Source of the DNA: Cellvibrio sp. PSBB023
GTDB taxonomy: Bacteria; Pseudomonadota; Gammaproteobacteria; Pseudomonadales; Cellvibrionaceae
Assembly: GCF_002007605.1 (NCBI RefSeq)
Contig: NZ_CP019799.1
Span: 1,736,001-1,800,000, forward strand
Length of the DNA: 64,000 nt
Direction of reading: 5' to 3'
The notes beneath the pieces were generated by a model that was not told the DNA's origin, did not search any database, and saw nothing but the letters and a program-made list of their open reading frames with translations. Positions within the stretch are counted from its first letter, which is position 1, and each line of letters opens with the position of its first letter. Below, piece after piece: positions 29,212 through 38,981 of the stretch. A program made the position numbers and the translations under genes.

Positions 29212-30231
29212 TTATAACCCGCAAGGTGATGGCAGCGGTGGATTCTGCTCTTTTACATCATCCACATATTCAACACCTGCCGCTTGTAAGTGAGCGACCT
29301 GCGACACCAACTCGGCAGGAGTCAATGCAACGCCCTCCTGGAAAAATACCCAATCGATATCTTGCTGATACTCGCGCAACTCCGGTGAATCAACTGGCCC
29401 GATGGAACCATCAGCCCCCTTGGGCATAAACCAGAGGTTGAAATTGATTGACATAAAATCTTCCGGATAAACCGCACTGCTGTGTTCGGAAAATAATTTA
29501 CCGTCAACGTAATAAGTCAGCTTGTTGTCCGCAATGGTTAGCATGAGGGTGCGCCAGCCTGCATAGCTTCCTTCAACACGGGTAAATTCATTCACCTTGG
29601 TCCAAGGTTCCAATTGAAAGGTATCCCAACTGGTTGTCCACATCGCAGGCTTTTCGTTAGCCCCCCAACCACCGTTAGGCAAATACTCAAAATCCGCTTC
29701 GCTGTAGTCCTTGTCCATAGGCGCCTTGAGCGGACTGATGGTATAGAAGGTTTGTATTACCTCATCACCGTCCGGACCTCGGCTTGGCTCGTCGCGAAAA
29801 AATACGCGCGCCGCGTAAGTGCCCTCACGATACTTGCGTGCATGGCAAATTTGGGTGTGACGAGTATTTTCTCCCTGACCCGCAGTGACCGAACTCATGC
29901 GCAGGGCACCCAGGTGAGTGGCAGGAATATCCTGATGAAAACTAATTCCCTCTGCTGACCAAGCGGCACCTTTTATCCCAGGGTGACCGGTTTCCGTGCG
30001 CACCCGCCAACCATTACGATTAAACGCATCCATTGATGTGTAATTAAAATCATCAAAAAACACAGCCGCTGCGGGTACCTCACCTGCCCTCGCTGGCTCA
30101 CTGTGTTGTGCCGTATTGACCGCACCGGTTGGTGCTGTTGATGCACCTGTTGCTTCATTTTTTGCACCGCACGCTGCAAGTAGTGATGTTGTTACAACGC
30201 CCCCAATAAACATTAGCCCTTTGTGTTTCAT
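29212..30231 (-). CDS. GH16-family glycoside hydrolase lipoprotein
   Basis: 339 residues. The lipoprotein signal ends in LLAAC (Cys21), and a Thr/Ala-rich spacer follows. The GH16 jelly roll begins around FFDDFNY. The active-site motif reads EADFE (178-182: nucleophile Glu178, Asp180, acid/base Glu182), the GH16 ExDxE form. Later strands include WRTLMLTI and LTYYVDGKLF. It is probably a surface-exposed endo-glucanase or galactanase; the sequence does not fix the substrate (laminarin, mixed-linkage glucan and agarose enzymes share the fold). Transcription starts from a promoter carrying a LacI-like palindrome (30264-30292) shared with the TonB-receptor gene. Confidence 0.85.
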   Translation of the reverse strand: MKHKGLMFIGGVVTTSLLAACGAKNEATGASTAPTGAVNTAQHSEPARAGEVPAAAVFFDDFNYTSMDAFNRNGWRVRTETGHPGIKGAAWSAEGISFHQDIPATHLGALRMSSVTAGQGENTRHTQICHARKYREGTYAARVFFRDEPSRGPDGDEVIQTFYTISPLKAPMDKDYSEADFEYLPNGGWGANEKPAMWTTSWDTFQLEPWTKVNEFTRVEGSYAGWRTLMLTIADNKLTYYVDGKLFSEHSSAVYPEDFMSINFNLWFMPKGADGSIGPVDSPELREYQQDIDWVFFQEGVALTPAELVSQVAHLQAAGVEYVDDVKEQNPPLPSPCGL

Positions 30232-30263
30232 TGTTGTTATCTCTTATGGTTGATTGAGACCTT

Positions 30264-30292
30264 ACTTTTCACCATAAAGACAACGTTGTCAA
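30264..30292 (-). promoter_or_regulatory. Promoter with LacI-like operator, GH16 lipoprotein gene
   Basis: Minus strand: -35 TTGACA, 17-nt spacer, -10 AAAAGT. The palindrome GACAACGTTGTC (30279-30290) is perfect over 12 bp, and its first half is part of the -35 box. A repressor bound here would block RNA polymerase. The same layout recurs at 41652-41680 and 49245-49273. Confidence 0.7.
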
Positions 30293-30392
30293 TTATAAAC
30301 AAGAAATTCAAGTGCGCTTTAACCTGCATTAACAAAAGTTGATTAAAGGTGAAATTGTCGTTAACACTCTATGGCAATGCATTTGTCGCGGA

Positions 30393-31058
30393 TTAAAAAT
30401 CCGGTGCAGACTCAATAAATACTGGCTCAGCGGTACGCGGGTGCAGGAATGACAAATCGGTTGCGTGCAGCAACAAGCGAGTGGCGGCTTTAGCCCAATC
30501 ACCACCATAGAATTCACAACCAAGGATCGGGTGACCAATCGCTTGCAGGTGCAGCCGCAGCTGATGGGAACGCCCAGTAATAGGATGCAACCACACACGT
30601 GTAGTTCCCGCCATCTCATCACGTGCAAGAACACTGTATTCGGTAATAGATGGCTTGCCCGTCGCCGCACACACCTTATAGTGTGGTCCATCGGCAGAGA
30701 CGATAGGTAAATCAATCACCCCCTCATCCTGCGCCATGATTCCCGCCACTACGGCGGTGTAATGCTTACTGACACTGCGCGCCTGAAACTGCTTGCTGAT
30801 ATGGGATAAGGCCAATTTGGTCAGCGGCACTACCATCACGCCGGAAGTATCAAAATCAAGCCGATGCACAATGCCTGCCCCTGGATACTCGAGCTGCAGC
30901 CGACTAACCACAGAGTCATGGTTCTGTGGATGACGGCCCGGCACACTCAGCAAGCGCGTGGGCTTATTGATCAGCAGAAAATCGCTGTCTACATGAAGAA
31001 TGTCCACCTCGCCAGTGCAAGGAGGAAGGATAAATAAGTCATCAATAGACGCTGGCAT
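30393..31058 (-). CDS. rluA: Dual-specificity pseudouridine synthase RluA
   Basis: 221 residues, the short RluA type without an S4 domain. It contains INKPTRLLSVPGR, the catalytic motif HRLDFDTSGVMV (Asp in RLD), ATGKPSITEYSVL, LHPITGRSHQLRLHLQAIGHPILG and the ending APDF, all close to E. coli RluA. RluA modifies U746 of 23S rRNA and U32 of some tRNAs. It is a single gene divergent from the sulfite/nitrite reductase gene. Confidence 0.92.
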   Translation of the reverse strand: MPASIDDLFILPPCTGEVDILHVDSDFLLINKPTRLLSVPGRHPQNHDSVVSRLQLEYPGAGIVHRLDFDTSGVMVVPLTKLALSHISKQFQARSVSKHYTAVVAGIMAQDEGVIDLPIVSADGPHYKVCAATGKPSITEYSVLARDEMAGTTRVWLHPITGRSHQLRLHLQAIGHPILGCEFYGGDWAKAATRLLLHATDLSFLHPRTAEPVFIESAPDF

Positions 31059-31305
31059 AGGCGTAAAATAGGTTCAAGGGGCTGGGGCCGCCATCATAAC
31101 CAGATGGAACAAGCTTAGCGATAAACAGTCGTTCACTTCCCTACCCTCTGCTGCTAAGGTGCCGGCGCCCATTCAAGCAAAAAGATGGGGCGATGGATCT
31201 CACGCTGAGGTCGCCGAAAAGCTGCTTTTCCTGTATCCTGCGCGCCTCGATTTTTCGCCTCAATGCCATTTTTGGCCTTTATCCTGATGATAGGTATCTA
31301 GTTAC

Positions 31306-32970
31306 ATGTATATCTACGATGAGTACGACCATAGCATTCTGCGCCAGCGCATCGCCCAGTTCCGCGACCAGACCGCGCGTTTTCTCGCTGGCGACCTGAA
31401 GCCAGAGCAGTTCCTGCCCTTGCGCTTGCAGAATGGCCTTTACGTCCAGCGTTTGGCGCCCATGCTGCGTATCAATGTGCCCTACGGCATGGTGAACTCT
31501 GCCCAACTGCGCAAACTGGCTCATATTGCCCGTCATTACGATAAAGGCTACTGCCACGTCAGTACCCGCCAGAACATCCAATACAACTGGCCGGACCTGA
31601 CCGAAGTGCCCGACATTCTCGCCGAATTGGCAGAAGTGGGTATGCACGGCACCCAATCCAGTGGTAACTGCATCCGCAATACCACCTCCGACCAATTTGC
31701 CGGTGTAGCACCGGACGAAATGATCGACCCACGCCCCTACTGTGAAATTATTCGCCAGTGGTCAACCTTTCATCCTGAATTTGCATTTTTGCCACGTAAA
31801 TTCAAAATCGCAGTGACTGGCTCAACCCAGGATCGCGCCGCCGTACAAGTACACGATATCGGCCTGCAGTTGGTGCATAACGACCAAGGCGAAGTAGGCT
31901 TTAAAGTTTACGTAGGTGGCGGTTTGGGACGCACTCCGGTGATTGGCGTGGCGATTCGCGAGTTTCTGCCAGAAGAGGATTTACTCTCTTACCTCGAAGC
32001 CATTTTGCGCGTCTACAACCTCTTTGGCCGTCGCGACAACAAATACAAAGCACGTATCAAGATTCTTGTGCGCGCTTTAACGCCTGAAGTCTTTGCCCAA
32101 AAAGTAGAAGACGAATGGCAACACTTGAAAGATGGCTACAGCAAGCTAACGCAAGAAGAAATCACTCGCGCAAAAGGTTTCTTCACTGCCCCCGCTTACG
32201 AACAACTTGACAATGCAGCAGCGCAAGCCGCGCTGGATGCACAAGCAGCTGACAGTGTCGCCTTTGGTAAATGGCTGCAACGCAATGTGCGAGAACACAA
32301 AATTGCCGGTTACGCCTCAGTTACCCTCTCGCTCAAACCCACCGGTGTTGCACCCGGCGATATTACCGATAGCCAACTGGAAGTCATTGCCGACCTCGCC
32401 GACCAATTCAGTTTCGGCGAAGCACGTACCACGCACGAACAAAATATCGTGCTGGCTGATGTGAAAAAAGCAGACCTGTTTGCACTCTGGCAAGCCTGTA
32501 AGACCGCTGGTTTTGCAACACCGAACATTGGCACTATTACCGATATTATCTGCTGTCCTGGTGGCGATTTCTGTTCACTCGCCAATGCTAAATCCATTCC
32601 AATTGCTGAGGCGATCCAGCGCCAGTTTGAAGATCTGGACTATGTGTACGACCTGGGCGATATCGACCTGAACATTTCAGGCTGTATGAATGCCTGTGGC
32701 CATCACCACGTAGGTCATATCGGTATTCTGGGCGTTGATAAATCCGGCAAAGAATTCTATCAAGTGCAACTGGGCGGTAATGCCAGCAACGACGCCTCAC
32801 TCGGCGATGTGCTCGGCCCCTCTTTTGGAGCCGATGATATGCCCGCTGTGATTCAAAAAATTGTTGATGTCTACGTTGCCAATCGCACCGACGAAGAATT
32901 GTTTATTGATACCTATCGCCGTATAGGCGCCGCTCCCTTCAAGGAGAAAGTTTATGCAAAAGCTAATTAA
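31306..32970 (+). CDS. cysI: CysI-type sulfite/nitrite reductase hemoprotein
   Basis: 554 residues of the two-fold repeated sulfite/nitrite reductase family. The siroheme/4Fe-4S ligands are visible as CCPGGDFC and, later, SGCMNACGHHHVGHIG; arginines for substrate binding lie in STRQNIQ and TTHEQNI. It reduces sulfite to sulfide (or nitrite to ammonia). The form with a downstream DUF934 gene is known from Pseudomonas, where it serves assimilatory sulfite reduction. The 3' end overlaps DUF934 by 17 bases. Sulfite versus nitrite preference is inferred, with sulfite favoured. Confidence 0.9.
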   Translation: MYIYDEYDHSILRQRIAQFRDQTARFLAGDLKPEQFLPLRLQNGLYVQRLAPMLRINVPYGMVNSAQLRKLAHIARHYDKGYCHVSTRQNIQYNWPDLTEVPDILAELAEVGMHGTQSSGNCIRNTTSDQFAGVAPDEMIDPRPYCEIIRQWSTFHPEFAFLPRKFKIAVTGSTQDRAAVQVHDIGLQLVHNDQGEVGFKVYVGGGLGRTPVIGVAIREFLPEEDLLSYLEAILRVYNLFGRRDNKYKARIKILVRALTPEVFAQKVEDEWQHLKDGYSKLTQEEITRAKGFFTAPAYEQLDNAAAQAALDAQAADSVAFGKWLQRNVREHKIAGYASVTLSLKPTGVAPGDITDSQLEVIADLADQFSFGEARTTHEQNIVLADVKKADLFALWQACKTAGFATPNIGTITDIICCPGGDFCSLANAKSIPIAEAIQRQFEDLDYVYDLGDIDLNISGCMNACGHHHVGHIGILGVDKSGKEFYQVQLGGNASNDASLGDVLGPSFGADDMPAVIQKIVDVYVANRTDEELFIDTYRRIGAAPFKEKVYAKAN

Positions 32971-33457
32971 AGACGGCCAAATCCAGGCAGATACCTGGAC
33001 CCTACTCGCAAAAGCAGAAGGCGAAGCTGCCGCAGTAGAAGTACCCGCGGGCCAGGTGATTATTCCTGTCGCTGTATGGCATGCGCAAAAAGATGCATTG
33101 CAACAACGCACTGATATTGGCGTATGGCTGGACAGTGATGAAGCGGCGGATTTGATTGGCGCAGATGCTAACCGCTTCCCCGTGCTTGCGGTCAACTTCC
33201 CATTGTTTATGGATGGCCGCGCGTTTTCAACGGCGCGTTTGCTGCGTGAACGTTATGGCTTTACCGGTGAGCTGCGCGCGGTGGGCAATTTTATCCGCGA
33301 TCAACTCTGCTACTTACGCCGCTGTGGCGTGAACGCATTTGCCTTTGCTGACCCGGAAACCAATCTGGAAGACGCGGTAAAATCGCTGAGCGATTTGCAG
33401 GAATATTATCAAGCCGCTGTTGATCAACCATTACCTCTGTTCCGTCGTCGCGCCTGA
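32954..33457 (+). CDS. DUF934 protein linked to sulfite reductase
   Basis: 167 residues with DUF934 features: NRFPVLAVNFPLFMDGRAFS, then ARLLRERYGFTGELRAVGN and RDQLCYLRRCGVNAFA. It is cytoplasmic, with no signal peptide. It overlaps the reductase gene by 17 bases with its start codon inside it, so translation is coupled. Its biochemical role is not established; constant linkage suggests an accessory role in sulfite reduction. Confidence 0.9.
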   Translation: MQKLIKDGQIQADTWTLLAKAEGEAAAVEVPAGQVIIPVAVWHAQKDALQQRTDIGVWLDSDEAADLIGADANRFPVLAVNFPLFMDGRAFSTARLLRERYGFTGELRAVGNFIRDQLCYLRRCGVNAFAFADPETNLEDAVKSLSDLQEYYQAAVDQPLPLFRRRA

Positions 33458-33480
33458 CACCACAAGTAAAACGACACATA

Positions 33481-33517
33481 AAAAAACGCCGCGGTTATTA
33501 ACCACGGCGTTTTTTTA
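33481..33517. terminator. Bidirectional terminator, DUF934 / patatin
   Basis: A long stem (AAAAAACGCCG...GGTTA with TAACC...CGGCGTTTTTT) is flanked by A6 and T7 between convergent genes. Confidence 0.95.
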
Positions 33518-33529
33518 TGGAGCAATTAT

Positions 33530-34669
33530 TTATGTCAGCGCGAAAAAAGTGCGCACCTGCTCTGCTTGGGCAAGGGTATCTTCACGCCCCAGCGCCATCA
33601 TTTCCGTAATAAATTCTTTGGAAAACAGTAAATAACTCGCTGCCGTCGCACCACCGCCTTTAGCAGTAGAACCTGTCGCTCGCATAAAAAAACGCAAGCT
33701 CTTTGGCAAATAACGAATATTACGCCCAGCAATACCATCAATAGGATAACTGGGCGAAATGATCATATTGTTTACCGGGCGCAACTGGATGTCCTGCGCC
33801 GCACGGACATCCTCAGGAATAAGGTTAAGCAGCTCATTCATGCGCTGCATATGTTCCAGATCACCTTCCAGCGCATCCACAAATGCGCTGTTAAACAAGT
33901 GACCCACAATCTGCCCCATTGACGGAGAGTGGCGATGAGGCACGCGACGGTTTGCCTTCTGCGATGTGCGGTTACCGCTCACGCCTATCACAAAAAGTGC
34001 ATCTGCCCCCAAGTGCAATGCAGGGCTAATAGGTGCAAGTTGACGCAAGGCGCCGTCACCAAAATATTCACGATTAATTCGCACTGCAGGAAATACTGTT
34101 GGAATAGCGGACGATGCCAATAAATGCTCCAGGCGCAGTTCCGTAGCCACCCCACTACGCCGGTGTCGCGCCCAACTTTGTAAATCCGGATGTCCTTGAA
34201 AAAAGCTGACAGTGTGACCTGAGGTATAACCCATAGCAGAAATACTCACAGCATGCAGTTTGCCGCTTTCAATCGCAGGAGCAAGGTTTTCAAAACGGAT
34301 GACTGAGCCCAGTAAATTCCATAGCGGCGCATTGTCCAGCAAAGATAATGGACGGCGATGCCCTACCCCCTCATTAAACAGGGACAATCCCAACAAGCTC
34401 AGGCCTTTAAATAAATCAAACCAGCCATGTAAATACACCTGGCCTATATCCAAATTCTGCCAGACATTAGCAAGCGCATTGACTGCAGATTTAAAATTAC
34501 CCTTGTGCGCAGCAATTGCCAAAGCATTAATCGCCCCAGCCGATGTACCACAAATAATCGGGAAAGGATTTTCAATATCGTCAGGTAATATTTCAACAAG
34601 CGCTTGCAAAACACCTACTTGATACGCTGCGCGGGCACCACCACCAGAGAGAACTAAAGCTGTTTTCAT
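33530..34669 (-). CDS. Patatin-like phospholipase
   Basis: 379 residues. The oxyanion-hole motif GGGARAAYQVG sits at the N-terminus, the nucleophile elbow is GTSAGA, and the catalytic Asp is in FGDGALRQ, giving the Ser-Asp dyad of patatins. There is no signal peptide, so it is a cytoplasmic lipid acyl hydrolase, probably in phospholipid turnover. The C-terminal third (SPSYPIDGIAGRNIRYLPKSLRFFMRATG) matches a clade often annotated as patatin-like in gammaproteobacteria. It lies 150 bp downstream of the NfeD gene and may be separately transcribed. Confidence 0.9.
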   Translation of the reverse strand: MKTALVLSGGGARAAYQVGVLQALVEILPDDIENPFPIICGTSAGAINALAIAAHKGNFKSAVNALANVWQNLDIGQVYLHGWFDLFKGLSLLGLSLFNEGVGHRRPLSLLDNAPLWNLLGSVIRFENLAPAIESGKLHAVSISAMGYTSGHTVSFFQGHPDLQSWARHRRSGVATELRLEHLLASSAIPTVFPAVRINREYFGDGALRQLAPISPALHLGADALFVIGVSGNRTSQKANRRVPHRHSPSMGQIVGHLFNSAFVDALEGDLEHMQRMNELLNLIPEDVRAAQDIQLRPVNNMIISPSYPIDGIAGRNIRYLPKSLRFFMRATGSTAKGGGATAASYLLFSKEFITEMMALGREDTLAQAEQVRTFFALT

Positions 34670-34819
34670 AAATTGTTCTAATAAAGTAATAATGCTTATG
34701 GATAGGAATCACTCCTCACAAAGCAATAATTACTATGTCGTTATGGTTTTGGGTTGGCGGTAATGAGTCATTGACCAGAAACAAAAAGCGCTTAATTAAT
34801 AAGTGCTTTGCGCAAAAAA

Positions 34820-35287
34820 TTATTCAGCTTGCACCAGTAATAAAGAACCATCTACCGCCAACACGCGCACACGGTCTCCCACCGCCACGGAGTTGGCTTC
34901 CTCTTTCAAGCGCGCTTGCCACTCAATACCTGAGTAACTCACCGCGCCTTGATCGCGCGTCACCACTTGAGAAACAGGTAAGACGCGTCCAATCATATCG
35001 CTGCTGGTATCCGGCACAACTGCTGCATTTTGGAAACGCTTGAATGGCTTCCACAACAGGAGCGCACTTATCGCCGTTAATATACCGAGTGACAATATTG
35101 CCATTTCCCAACCGTTCACCAACCCCAGAGAAATAACAATACCGGTTAGTAATGAACCCAGTGCAACAAACAACAGTGGGCCACTCATCCCCAACACACC
35201 TAACTCAAGCACCAAACACACACCGGTGATGGTGTAAAAAAGGTGCGCCGGATTTTGCACAAAATAATCAACAATATTGCCCATCAT
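34820..35287 (-). CDS. NfeD-family membrane protein
   Basis: 155 residues: two or three membrane helices (LFYTITGVCLVLELGVLGM, GPLLFVALGSLLTGIVISLG and WEMAILSLGILTAISALLLW) followed by an OB-fold NfeD C-terminal domain (DMIGRVLPVSQVVTRDQGAV, GDRVRVLAVDGSLLLVQ). It starts 9 bp after the SPFH gene, the usual stomatin/NfeD pair. It probably regulates membrane-protein quality with its SPFH partner. It is the short form, without the ClpP-like protease domain. Confidence 0.92.
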   Translation of the reverse strand: MMGNIVDYFVQNPAHLFYTITGVCLVLELGVLGMSGPLLFVALGSLLTGIVISLGLVNGWEMAILSLGILTAISALLLWKPFKRFQNAAVVPDTSSDMIGRVLPVSQVVTRDQGAVSYSGIEWQARLKEEANSVAVGDRVRVLAVDGSLLLVQAE

Positions 35288-35296
35288 AAATCCCTC

Positions 35297-36283
35297 TTAA
35301 CTACGTGGGGTTTGGGACAGGTTAATCGCGGACGACACGGCCATTGCTTGCGCCACTGTGCTCACAATATTGTCACTGGTTTTACCATCAGACAGCACCA
35401 CAGTGCCCTCATGCGCAATCGCCTTGTGCGCCGCGATTGCCCCTTGAGCCAGATTCAAGGCAATTGCTTTTTGCCCTTCATCTGTCGCTGCCGATTTACC
35501 AATGGTTGTCAGTGCCTCTGCCTCTGCAATAGCCACCAGGCGAATTGCTTCTGCCTTACCGGTGGCCTCCAGAATCTGCGCTTCTTTACTGGCTTCTGCC
35601 GCTAATACCTGCTCCGCCTTGGCCGCCTCTGCATCCAGAACACGCGCTTGCTTTTGACCTTCTGCCGTGGTGATTGCTGCGATTTTTTCACCCTCTGCCG
35701 TCAAAATCGCTGACCGCTTTTGCCGCTCTGCCGTCATTTGTTTTTCCATATCTTCTTTAATAGAAGGTGGAATCGCAATTTCCAATAACTCAAAGCGCAA
35801 TACAATTAGTCCCCAAGGCTGGGTGGCAAGCAACATGGCCTCCTGAATCTTGGCATTGATCGCCGAGCGATTCTGAAAACAGTCATCCAACTCCATGGAG
35901 CCAATAGCATTACGCATGGAGGTCATCGCCAACTGGGTACAGGCAAGTTTATAGTCAGTGATGTTGTTGGTTGCAGCGGCTGCATCAATCACTTTAATAA
36001 ACAACACACCATCAATCATGATGGCGATGTTATCTTTGGTGATGGCCGATTGTTGCGGAATAACCAGGGTTTGCTCTTTTAAATTGCGATCCGCCTCAAC
36101 TGACTCCACAAAGGGGACAATAAAATTCAACCCGGAGCCCAATGTCTTGGTGTATTTGCCAAACCGATAGATTACATAACCACGGTTTTGTGGCACAAAG
36201 TGAATACCTTTTTTAAGGGTATAGAGCAGTACTAATGCAATCCAAAATGCTGGACTGGTAACAATTGAAAACAGCGAATCCAT
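35297..36283 (-). CDS. SPFH/stomatin-like protein (paraslipin, QmcA type)
   Basis: 328 residues: an N-terminal membrane helix (AFWIALVLLYTL), an SPFH domain (VPQNRGYVIYRFGKYTKTL, GSGLNFIVPFVE), and a long charged coiled coil (TAERQKRSAILTAEGEK and AEAAKAEQVLAAEASKEAQI) that drives oligomerisation. It is paired with NfeD, as in E. coli QmcA-YbbK. Such proteins form membrane microdomain scaffolds and modulate FtsH-type proteases. Confidence 0.92.
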   Translation of the reverse strand: MDSLFSIVTSPAFWIALVLLYTLKKGIHFVPQNRGYVIYRFGKYTKTLGSGLNFIVPFVESVEADRNLKEQTLVIPQQSAITKDNIAIMIDGVLFIKVIDAAAATNNITDYKLACTQLAMTSMRNAIGSMELDDCFQNRSAINAKIQEAMLLATQPWGLIVLRFELLEIAIPPSIKEDMEKQMTAERQKRSAILTAEGEKIAAITTAEGQKQARVLDAEAAKAEQVLAAEASKEAQILEATGKAEAIRLVAIAEAEALTTIGKSAATDEGQKAIALNLAQGAIAAHKAIAHEGTVVLSDGKTSDNIVSTVAQAMAVSSAINLSQTPRS

Positions 36284-36339
36284 ATTAATTTCCTGGTTGA
36301 CTTAGTTATTCCTGAACAGATTAAAACACGTTAATCGTT

Positions 36340-37959
36340 TTATTTTTTAACATCCTGATCGCGCAATTCACGCCGCAAGATTTTTCCCACATTGGTTTTT
36401 GGTAGCTCTTTACGAAACTCAATCAAATGCGGCACTTTGTAAGCGGTGAGTGTTTCTTTCGCAAACTTTCGCAGTGCCTCCACGGTAAGCGCCTCATTGG
36501 CAGTGACCACAAACGCTTTTACAATTTCACTCCCCTCACCATCAGGCACACCCACAACAGCAGCCTCTATAACATCAGGGTGGCTGCTCAACACATCTTC
36601 AACTTCATTGGGGAAGACTTTAAAACCACTGACATTGATCATGTCTTTTTTGCGATCGACAATTTTAATAAAACCATCCTGCTGAATAATCGCAATATCA
36701 CCCGTTTTGAACCAACCTTGTTCATCCAATACTTCTGCTGTTGCATCCGGGCGCTGCCAATACCCCTTCATGACTTGCGGCCCACGAACACAAAGCTCAC
36801 CCGCCTCACCGACTGGCAAAGTTACATTGTCGTCATCAATTACTTTGCATTCTGTGTCCGGTAATGGCAGACCGACAGTACCCATTTGCACATTATCGAT
36901 AGGATTGTTCGATACCACTGGCGATGTCTCTGTCAGTCCATAGCCCTCGCTGATAGGTGCTTTGGTTAATTCCAACCAATGCTTGGTTGTTTCAGCGGTG
37001 AGCGCCATACCGCCCGAACAGGTAAGGCGCAAATGACTGAAGTCCAGATTACAAAAATCCGGGTTGCGCATCAGTGCATTAAACAAGGTGTTTAAGCCTA
37101 CAAAGAAAGTGAAGGGAACACCCTGAATGGTTTTGACAAACGCGGGAATATCGCGCGGATTGGGGATTAATAAACTGTGATTGCCAAGCACAACAGCAGA
37201 GGTGCAGTGGATCGTAAATGAATAAATATGGTAGAGCGGCAAAGGCGCCACATAGAGTTCCTGCGCTGGCCGAAATACATCTTTCATACGCTCATTGAGC
37301 TGCAGCATATTTGCTACCAGGTTGCGATGAGTCAACATCGCACCTTTAGCAACACCGGTAGTGCCGCCGGTATACTGTAAAACAGCGATATCTTCCGGCG
37401 ACTGCTGCACCGGCGCCCATGACCTTGCAGCTGAAGATAATGCTTTGTTAAACGCAATTTGTTGCGGGAATGTAAACGGTGGCACCATTTTTTTAACGTG
37501 CTTTACCACCACATTAATCAAGGTGCGCTTTAAAAACGGATGTAAATCGGCAAGCTCAGTGACTATCACCTGCTCAACGCTGGTTTCTTTAATGATTGAT
37601 GCCGCATTTTTGGCGATGTTCGCCAGCACCACCAAGGCTTTTGCACCTGAGTCATTAAGCTGGTGTTTTATTTCATGGGGCGTATAAAGCGGATTGGTAT
37701 TTACAACGACCATACCAGCACGCAATGCACCAAAGATCGCCACGGGATATTGCAAAATATTAGGTAATTGAACTGCAATTCTGTCGCCAGGCTTTAATGA
37801 TGTGCACTGCTGCAAATACGCAGCAAATTTCCCAGAGAGATGATCAAGCTCCGCATAGGTCAGCGATTGCCCCATACAGCTAAAAGCTTTTTTGTCAGCG
37901 AATTGTTGACAGGAATCCGAGAAAACTTCCGTAAGCGTTCTATTGTATTGCAATGACAT
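36340..37959 (-). CDS. fadD: Long-chain fatty acid-CoA ligase
   Basis: 539 residues from the chosen ATG (37959), which follows GGAGA; ten further upstream codons in frame lack a ribosome site. AMP-binding motifs are clear: YTGGTTGVAKGA, EGYGLTETSP, the WFKTGDIA segment and the C-terminal DRKKDMINVSGFKVFPNEVE and KTNVGKILRREL with the catalytic Lys. It activates fatty acids to acyl-CoA via acyl-AMP. The neighbours (SPFH, NfeD, patatin) are also membrane-lipid genes, but no firm operon is proven. Confidence 0.92.
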   Translation of the reverse strand: MSLQYNRTLTEVFSDSCQQFADKKAFSCMGQSLTYAELDHLSGKFAAYLQQCTSLKPGDRIAVQLPNILQYPVAIFGALRAGMVVVNTNPLYTPHEIKHQLNDSGAKALVVLANIAKNAASIIKETSVEQVIVTELADLHPFLKRTLINVVVKHVKKMVPPFTFPQQIAFNKALSSAARSWAPVQQSPEDIAVLQYTGGTTGVAKGAMLTHRNLVANMLQLNERMKDVFRPAQELYVAPLPLYHIYSFTIHCTSAVVLGNHSLLIPNPRDIPAFVKTIQGVPFTFFVGLNTLFNALMRNPDFCNLDFSHLRLTCSGGMALTAETTKHWLELTKAPISEGYGLTETSPVVSNNPIDNVQMGTVGLPLPDTECKVIDDDNVTLPVGEAGELCVRGPQVMKGYWQRPDATAEVLDEQGWFKTGDIAIIQQDGFIKIVDRKKDMINVSGFKVFPNEVEDVLSSHPDVIEAAVVGVPDGEGSEIVKAFVVTANEALTVEALRKFAKETLTAYKVPHLIEFRKELPKTNVGKILRRELRDQDVKK

Positions 37960-38070
37960 CTGACATTCTCCGTACTTGTTATTGTGCAAAAGTGAAACAA
38001 CAAGAAAAACCCATCCGACTTCCCTTGCTTAATGTTCTGATTGTAGCCAATTACACCATGTCGCGCGCAC

Positions 38071-38634
38071 TTAACGAAGTGCACGATCGACTAATCGCAG
38101 CAACTGGGCCGTTACCGCCGCTGTGAACCCCCATATCTCGTAGCCTTGGTAATGATAGACCGGCACCCGCAATATGTGCCCATGCCGCTCAAAGTGGTCT
38201 TCCCGTACCTGAAGCCCGGCCTGAAACGCGGCCAATGGAACCATAAAAATGCTTTCCAGCTCATCAGGGGATGGCTGCAAGTTAATGCTTGCATCAAAGT
38301 GTGCGACAAAAGGGGTTACAGCTGTACCGGCACGGGTATGGGACTGGGGAAGCGCCCCCAGGAGTTGAATATGACCAGCAGGCAAGCCTATTTCTTCGTG
38401 AACCTCACGCTGGGCTGTTACCAACAGATTATCATCGCCCGGCTCCCACATTCCCCCAGGAAAACAGACTTCTCCTGGGTGGTGACGTAAATGCGCCGCA
38501 CGCTTGGTGAATAGAATAGAAGGATTATCGCCACGGCTGATAAGGACCAGCACAGCAGCCTGAGGAGAACTTACAGGATAAGAAGGTATGTTTGTCAGTT
38601 GTTGCGCAAGCCCGTCAAATAGCCAGGAAGTCAC
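38071..38634 (-). CDS. Nudix hydrolase, CoA pyrophosphatase (NudL-like)
   Basis: 187 residues. ILFTKRAAHLRHHPGEVCFPGG matches the UPF0035/NudL signature upstream of the Nudix box (partly: HLRHHPGEVCFPGG), and the box itself ends in QREVHEEIGL. The usual Gly and first Glu of the box are changed, as in NudL proteins. It probably hydrolyses CoA to 3',5'-ADP and phosphopantetheine. The GTG start at 38634 shares one base with the stop of the NIF3-like gene (TAGTG). Confidence 0.87.
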   Translation of the reverse strand: MTSWLFDGLAQQLTNIPSYPVSSPQAAVLVLISRGDNPSILFTKRAAHLRHHPGEVCFPGGMWEPGDDNLLVTAQREVHEEIGLPAGHIQLLGALPQSHTRAGTAVTPFVAHFDASINLQPSPDELESIFMVPLAAFQAGLQVREDHFERHGHILRVPVYHYQGYEIWGFTAAVTAQLLRLVDRALR

Positions 38635-38954
38635 TAAAAATCCTCTGAATCAACCAGCAGGGATAAGTCAAATGCGGGGGTTTCATAGGGATGAGCAGCC
38701 CGCAAAGCGGCAATAGCAGGTCGAATATACTCATCAGCGCACACCAATTCAACACGATACTCCGGTAAGCACTCCAGCTCACCAGCTTTTCCGCAGTAGG
38801 GATTGGCGCCGGGCAAAGGCCTGAACTGTCCTCTGCCCAGGACCTGCCAGCAACACTGGTCATAATTGCCAAGTTTGCCAGCACCGGCTGCAAATACAGC
38901 CGTTTTTACTATTTCCAGATGAGATTCCAGGACAAAGAAGACCAATTTATACAT
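38634..38954 (-). CDS. NIF3-like / YqfO-type small domain protein
   Basis: 106 residues: YKLVFFVLESHLEIVKTAVF, the Gly-rich AGAGKLGNYDQCCWQV and GQFRPLPGANPYCG, ending with AAHPYETPAFDL. This is the PII-like insertion domain of NIF3/YqfO, here as a stand-alone protein. Its function is unknown, with metal binding suggested for the family. Translationally coupled to the Nudix gene and 27 bp downstream of serA. Confidence 0.87.
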   Translation of the reverse strand: MYKLVFFVLESHLEIVKTAVFAAGAGKLGNYDQCCWQVLGRGQFRPLPGANPYCGKAGELECLPEYRVELVCADEYIRPAIAALRAAHPYETPAFDLSLLVDSEDF

Positions 38955-38981
38955 CTACCCTGCCCCGTATTTTGTATCATC